Origin: Neospora caninum Liverpool
Lineage: Eukaryota; Apicomplexa; Conoidasida; Eucoccidiorida; Sarcocystidae
Direction of reading: 5' to 3'
Length of the DNA: 64,000 nucleotides
NCBI RefSeq assembly: GCF_000208865.1
Contig: NC_018385.1
Coordinates: 867,298-931,297, forward strand
Shown: piece after piece, positions 58,755 through 64,000 of the stretch
How positions within the stretch are numbered: position 1 is the stretch's first letter
Layout of the letters: each line of letters starts with the position of its first letter
Position numbers and translations under genes: made by a program
The notes under the pieces: model-generated
What the model saw: only the letters and a program-made list of their open reading frames with translations
The model's database searches: none
Told to the model about the DNA's origin: nothing

Positions 58755-61700
58755 TTAAAGTTTTTGTCGTTTGAACCAGATGTAGACGAGGACGACTGTC
58801 ACGACGCTGAGTGCGGAGACGACGAGAGAGATCACCCAGAACGTGCGCTGGTCCTCCTCCCATCCACTGCGGATGTTCATGCCGAAGACGCCCGCGAAGG
58901 CTGCGATGCCTGCAAAGAGGACGCCGATGATGTCGAGCGCAAGTTCGCTCTTGAGGAAGGCGTTTCGAATCGAGGCAAGGTGAAGCTCCATCAGCTGCAG
59001 TGCGTCGTCCAGCGCCTCGTCCCGTCGGATAATCGACTGCGACAGAAAAAGAAGCGGACAGAACGTTTTCACTAGCCCGCGACGAAGGGAGAACGCGAAA
59101 ACCCGCCAGAAAAAAACGCGGAAACAGACGAGAGCGACGAGAGCGAGAGGACTGAACGGCCGTTGGAGGCCTTCAGACGCACCGCTTTTCTGTTTCTTGT
59201 TCCCACTGACCCAGAAACGCGACCGTCTCTCTGCTTCACGCAAGCATGCACGCCTTCTTGCATGCCAGCATCTCGAGATCTCCACCAGTAGTCGAACTGG
59301 TATTATAGACTCCCCCCAGACAGAGCTGGACAAGAATCCAATGTTATCTCGCGCTCTGTAGACACATGGCGAGCGCCGCTCTTCTGGCCTCTGTCTCGTT
59401 CTTGCTTCTCACCTGCAGGAGGGCGTCAATTTCCTGTTCGTAGCACTCCAGGAGAATTTCCACCTCTTCTGCTTGCGCATTCCGCGAAGGCCGCTCCCAT
59501 TCTTTCTCGTGATGCCAGAATCGACTGACTTGCAGCCGGCGCAAATCATCTTCGGAGTCGAGGAGCTCGCGGAGTGCCTGGTCGATTCCGCGCACCTTGT
59601 CGCGTACACAACCCAGGCGCCGGCGCAAGTCCCCCACCTGAGAAAAAAAGCGGCGGATCCCGGGGAGATAAAACAGACGGGACGGAAACACACATCTCGG
59701 CGAAAAAGGCCAGGCCTGAACCAAGAACACTCGGAAACCACCCGGGGGATACAGAGAAGAAAGCGCGTTCGCAGGAAAGCGAAAGCGACAGGGACGGGGT
59801 ACCGACGCGAAAGGAAGCACCACGCGAGGAGAGGACACCGACAAAAAGGGGGGTGGCAGGAGAGGCAACTGCCTTTCCTGCCAGCGGCTCCGCTCCCTTT
59901 TCTCGCGGTTCCCGTGTCTTCGTTTTTGGAGCTCTGCCGTTCTTCTCTGTCTCCTCACCTTTCGCAGCTTGCGTGTGCTGCTTGGCTGTTCGTGAATGAA
60001 CCGCAGGAGATTTGTCGACGCGAGCGCAATGGGCTCCAACTCGCCCTTGAGCGCGTCACACACCTGAAAAGGAGCATCTCTCTGTTTCGCTGCGCATGTC
60101 AGATCGAAGTCGCCTCGAGTCGAACGCTGACCCTCGTGAAGAAAAATCCCCGACACGTTCACGAGCACAAACCCACCCGTCTGTACCTAGCCCCTGCATC
60201 CATCTCTTTCCACATCTCTGTGTCTCCATCACGAGCGAGCTCTCTACTTGAAAAAGCCTTCCTGTCGTCCCGCTGGCCTTGTCTGCATCGACCTCGTTCT
60301 ACATTCATGCATCTCTATATCTGCAGAAACGTCTGAGTCTCCAGTTCGATTGTTTTGCGTAGCTTTCTCTGTCTCCGATATAGTACTGATGCGGAAGGGG
60401 CACGCCCCGCAACAAGAGAACCACTCAACAGGCTGGGGAGAACCTGCCAGAGTCGAGAGAACGGCCGTTGCTGGGGAGGCGCAGTTTCTTACGTGGACGA
60501 GGATGGCCTCGAGAGCGGCGAATTCGAAAGGCCCGTCCCCGGGGTCGCCGGCCGACGCAGAGAGGCCGACCAACTTGGAGAGCAGCTTCTGTTCGTTCTC
60601 GTCTTTCTCGTCGCCCCAGAAAAATCCGAAACAGTCCTCGTTAGGGCCCTCGCCACCCGATACAGGCCCAGAGGTGCAAACCTCTAGCGCCGCCTCCTGC
60701 GCGGAAGCCAGACGGCGCGAGGAGACACCAGGAGTTACAAAGAGAAGACATGCAGACCAAAGAGAGAAGGAAAACGAAAGGAGGGAGAGAAGAAAAAACG
60801 CGGAATGGGTGCGTATTCTGTCTTCACTTTACCGCCCTTCTTTCCTTTCCGTTGGTGCCCCACGACCCTTTCGTTGTTGTCGCTGGAGTTCTTTCTCCTG
60901 TTTTCTCCCAGTTCCGGCCCTCTGTCTCTGCGTGCCTTTGCCTGTTCCTTTTCTCACCTCGTCTTCGAGTTTGTGTGTGCACGCGTGACTGTCTTCTGTC
61001 CATTCGCGGCGACGATCCCGCGACGTCTGCTCTTCGCTCTCTTCTCCGCTGGAGTCTTCTTCCGCAGCCTCTCCTCGCGACGCGGCGCCCTCGACCCACG
61101 GGTTTCTCGCTTCTTTCCACCACAGCTTCCCTCGCCACAAACTCCGACCCTTCCTTTTCCCCTTCTCTTCGCGGTGTCTGCCTGCGGGGCCTTCGTTTTC
61201 GGCCAACAAGGGCGCGTGGGCCCTGCCAGGGCCCGTCTCCCCAGAGGGGGTCGCCTCACCTCCGACCGCGGTCGTGGAGCCTTGGGCTCCAGGGCCTCTG
61301 GCGCGCGACCGTGCGTTCGAGGCGGCAGCGCCGTCCTCGACAAAGGAGGACGACGTGGTTTTCTTCGGGACGACAGCGGGAGGACGCGCGGCCGCGGGAG
61401 AGCTCGAAGAAGGCATCGAAGAGGAAGGGAGGGAAGAAACTGGGAGAGAAGAGACGGGCGACGCAGAGCCCAGCTGCGTCTGGGAGAAGACCCGGGAAAA
61501 AGAAAAGAACTGGGGGGACGCGTGAGAGTGGAGAAAGAATTGAGGCAGGTGATTGGCGCTCTCCGTGTCCGAAGGAAGAAGAAGAATCCGGCCACACAGA
61601 ATGAGACACTTCACGTAGGGGAGATTGACGAGCACGCAATTCCGGCGGAGCTCAATGCTCGGCCGCTGCGCTGCACACCTAGAAAGAAGAACAGGAAACG

Positions 61701-63924
61701 CGAAAAAACAATCTTACCCCAGGCGCCCACACAGTGAAAGTCAAACACAGAAACATCTACGCAAAATGCAGACACACACACATGTGTACATCTACCGAAT
61801 TACACACCAACTTTCATTGATATCTACACGTTTATACACACGTGCCTACACATATCTATATATATATATATATATATCTATATATATATATATATGTTTC
61901 CAAGTGTGGATCTACGATTTCTCTTTTGAATTTGTGCCTCGCGCGATTTCTCTTTGAACTGGTGCCTCGCCAAATCCTGCGGAGTTTCTTGTTCTTTTTC
62001 TGCAGGCAACGGTGCGACTTACCTCCCGACCACTTGCCTCAGGTCCCGCGGCTTCAAAGCCCCAACTGCGACGTCGTCCACTACGCCTCGACGATTGTGA
62101 GCATGCACCAATCTGAGAAAAAAGAAACGCCCTCGTCCCTCCTCGCCTGTCTCCCTCGTCTCCAACAAGAAGACGCGCATCCATGCGCGTGTACGATAAG
62201 CTCTTACCTCCAGAACTATGTATATAAATATACATAGTATATTTATACACATGTACTCCTGCACATGCTGAGCGGACCGGTTTCCTGTCAGCTATCCATT
62301 TCTATGTCTACCAAATGGCTATTGACTGAAATGTCCGGTGTAGAGATATATGCGCAGATACGGCTAGATCCGCTAGGACACGCCAGTGAGACATGAAGGC
62401 TTTGACATATCCACGAGACGAAAAGAGCGGGATAGATATCTACACACGCCCTAAATACAGATATGTAACTGCTGTACATGTACGACCACCACTAGACCAA
62501 CACAGCACACAAATGTACTACATACGCACACAGATATATATATATATATATATATATGTATATGTATATATGTTGGGTATGACAGACTGGTGCCGCACAA
62601 GGAAACGGGGTTTGGCGCATGCATTTTCCATTTGGATGGAAGTTTACCGGAGGAGCTCCGAAGTCTGCAGGAGATGCCTGTGGCACGTGCCTCGCGCGAT
62701 TTCGAGCACTTGCAACCGGCGGGCTCGTGACGCTGTTTGACCGGGCGTAGAGCGGCTCTTGGGGGTCTGAAGCACGAAAGAGAGAAGGCAAAAAAGAACG
62801 TCGCAGCGAGCACTGGAGACGGCGAGGCGAGGGGAGGCGCCCGCGCGGGGGTGAGTGTCTCCAGAAGGAAACGCACGGGAGAAATATCGCAGAGAGGGAA
62901 AGGTAAAAGGATTCTCGATTCGCCTCTGTGCCACTCGCGCCGATGGTTGTTACCTCGGCGAGAGTGTGGCAACGCTCACTTGGAATGCACTCGCGGCGGC
63001 CGAGGGTTCCTCCCCGCCTTCGCCCCGCCCAGACGCTCCCGAGTCCCAACCGCAGAACCAAGACGCAGGGCGCTGAGACTGGTGCGAACACGAATACGAC
63101 GTGCGAGGGCCGGAGACAGAGGAGACAGGGGCGGAGACGAGGAGAGGAACGTCGAGGCGTGTGCCTTCAGAAGGCACCGACCAGGCGCCCGCTGGAGAGT
63201 GCTCTGCAGGATAGACCTTGTAGGGTACGCAGGGCGCGTCTGCCATGGCGTCAGACGGGGCGATTTTTGGCGAAGAAAGGCTAGAAGGCGACGAGGGCGC
63301 GTGCGCGCGGCCAGAAGCATCTGCGAGGCCGCGACAGGGAGCGACCGGAGAAGAAGAGAGACGGGAAGCGTCTCCGTTGCGGCGGTGCCGAGTCACGTCC
63401 CTGGACGGGGGCGCAAAGGGACTGCCGTCGTAGACCGAAGACGGGAGCGACGAAAGCGACGAAAGCGAGGCGGAGGCGGGAAGAAAGGGGGAAGGCGAGG
63501 CCAGAGAGGAAGTCGAGGAGAGTCGAGAGGTAGAGGAGAATCGGGAAGACGAGGGAGGGGTTTGAGAGGCAGCTGAATAGAGAGCGGACGAACCTGTTTT
63601 CCCATCGGGCCTCGCGGGCGTCTCCACCGGAGGTTCTTCTGGCGAATTCGTTTCACCTCCCGCAAACGCAGAGAAAGAAACCCGGCGATCCAAGCCGTCT
63701 GCACGTCCCGGTCGAGACTGCTGTTCGGAAACGTTGCCTCCTGTTTCTTTTGCATCGTTCTCCCTCGTGCTTTTGCGGTCAGAATCCAGAGAGGCCAGCC
63801 TCGCGGAAGATTTGTCGCCTGCGTTCTCTCGTGTTCCAGCTTCTCGCTTCGCTGCTGCGCCTGAAATGGGGCCTTCCTTCTCGGCTTTTTTCTCCTCCGC
63901 AATGGAGCCCGGGCAGCGCGCCAT
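58755..63924 (-). CDS. MRS2/CorA-type magnesium channel, eight exons
   Basis: MRS2 proteins are pentameric Mg2+ channels, classically of the mitochondrial inner membrane. Exons are 63924-62980, 62766-62648, 62112-62023, 61678-60958, 60696-60493, 60063-59959, 59637-59413 and 59036-58755. Every junction keeps phase, giving 896 residues. Family features in order: RRLQVLEIARGTCHRHLLQT, KPRDLRQV, PSIELRRNCVLVNLPYVKCL, PFEFAALEAILVHV, the coiled-coil GCVRDKVRGIDQALRELLDSE with a DDL turn, EEVEILLECYEQEID, then TM1 ending in the diagnostic GMN (AGVFGMNI) and TM2 before a basic C-terminus (FKRQKL). An Ala/Ser/Arg-rich insertion of about 200 residues (exon 4) splits the soluble domain, and exon 1 adds about 315 low-complexity residues. 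The ATG at 63924 is the first in the window, but the frame stays open to the right edge and a possible acceptor (TCTTCTCAG) precedes it, so the true start could be further right. Confidence 0.9.
61857..61895. repeat. TA microsatellite in MRS2 intron 3
   Basis: About eighteen TA units with one TC interruption, between the exons ending at 62023 and starting at 61678. Confidence 0.9.
62533..62557. repeat. AT microsatellite in MRS2 intron 2
   Basis: About twelve AT units between the exons ending at 62648 and starting at 62112. Confidence 0.9.
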
Positions 63925-64000
63925 CAGGGGCGAGCGAGAAGGTCGCCGCCCCGCGGCGCGGAGACGCTGAGAAGAGAAGGAAGAGAGAACAGAGAAGAGA

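Overview
The window looks like nuclear DNA of a coccidian apicomplexan, most likely Toxoplasma gondii or a close relative (Hammondia, Neospora). The evidence is GC-rich coding sequence, many short introns with GTRAGT donors and pyrimidine-AG acceptors, long Ser/Arg/Glu-rich low-complexity protein segments, abundant AT and CATA microsatellites in non-coding DNA, a histone H2B matching the Toxoplasma canonical type, and an apicoplast-like gene fragment lodged in a nuclear intron. There are no operons, ribosome binding sites or CRISPR arrays.

Left part (1-17 kb). A minus-strand gene of unknown function starts at 3054 and runs leftwards, probably off the window. A Derlin (ER-associated degradation) lies on the minus strand at 6850-8057. 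Head to head with it is a small, unrecognised four-exon gene for a signal-peptide protein (8829-9594). After a 3.7-kb gene-poor stretch with a 62-bp tandem repeat comes an intronless sodium:solute symporter gene (13263-14915).

Middle (17-41 kb). A large six-exon patatin-like phospholipase gene (17722-27010) is followed by a homologue of the axonemal TPR protein CFAP70 in at least 13 exons (about 30329-40580). One CFAP70 intron holds the plastid rpoC2-like fragment. A 202-residue ORF with a hydrophobic N-terminus lies on the minus strand just beyond (40841-41449).

Right part (42-64 kb). Canonical histone H2B (42457-42807) is followed by a tRNA cluster: one Gln(CTG) gene, then three tandem copies of a Gly(GCC) unit at 184-185 bp spacing, the middle one decayed. 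Two minus-strand cation transporters follow: a nine-exon Na+/H+ exchanger (47505-55139) and an eight-exon MRS2/CorA-type Mg2+ channel (58755-63924).

The genes do not form one pathway. They are independent eukaryotic transcription units: ER quality control, lipid hydrolysis, male-gamete flagellum, chromatin, translation and ion transport. Exon coordinates were read by hand from splice signals and phase. Where every junction keeps frame (Derlin, patatin from exon 1 onward, NHE, MRS2, the C-terminal half of CFAP70) the models are strong. The 5' ends of the patatin gene and CFAP70, the CFAP70 E/F junction and the left-edge gene are not fully resolved.
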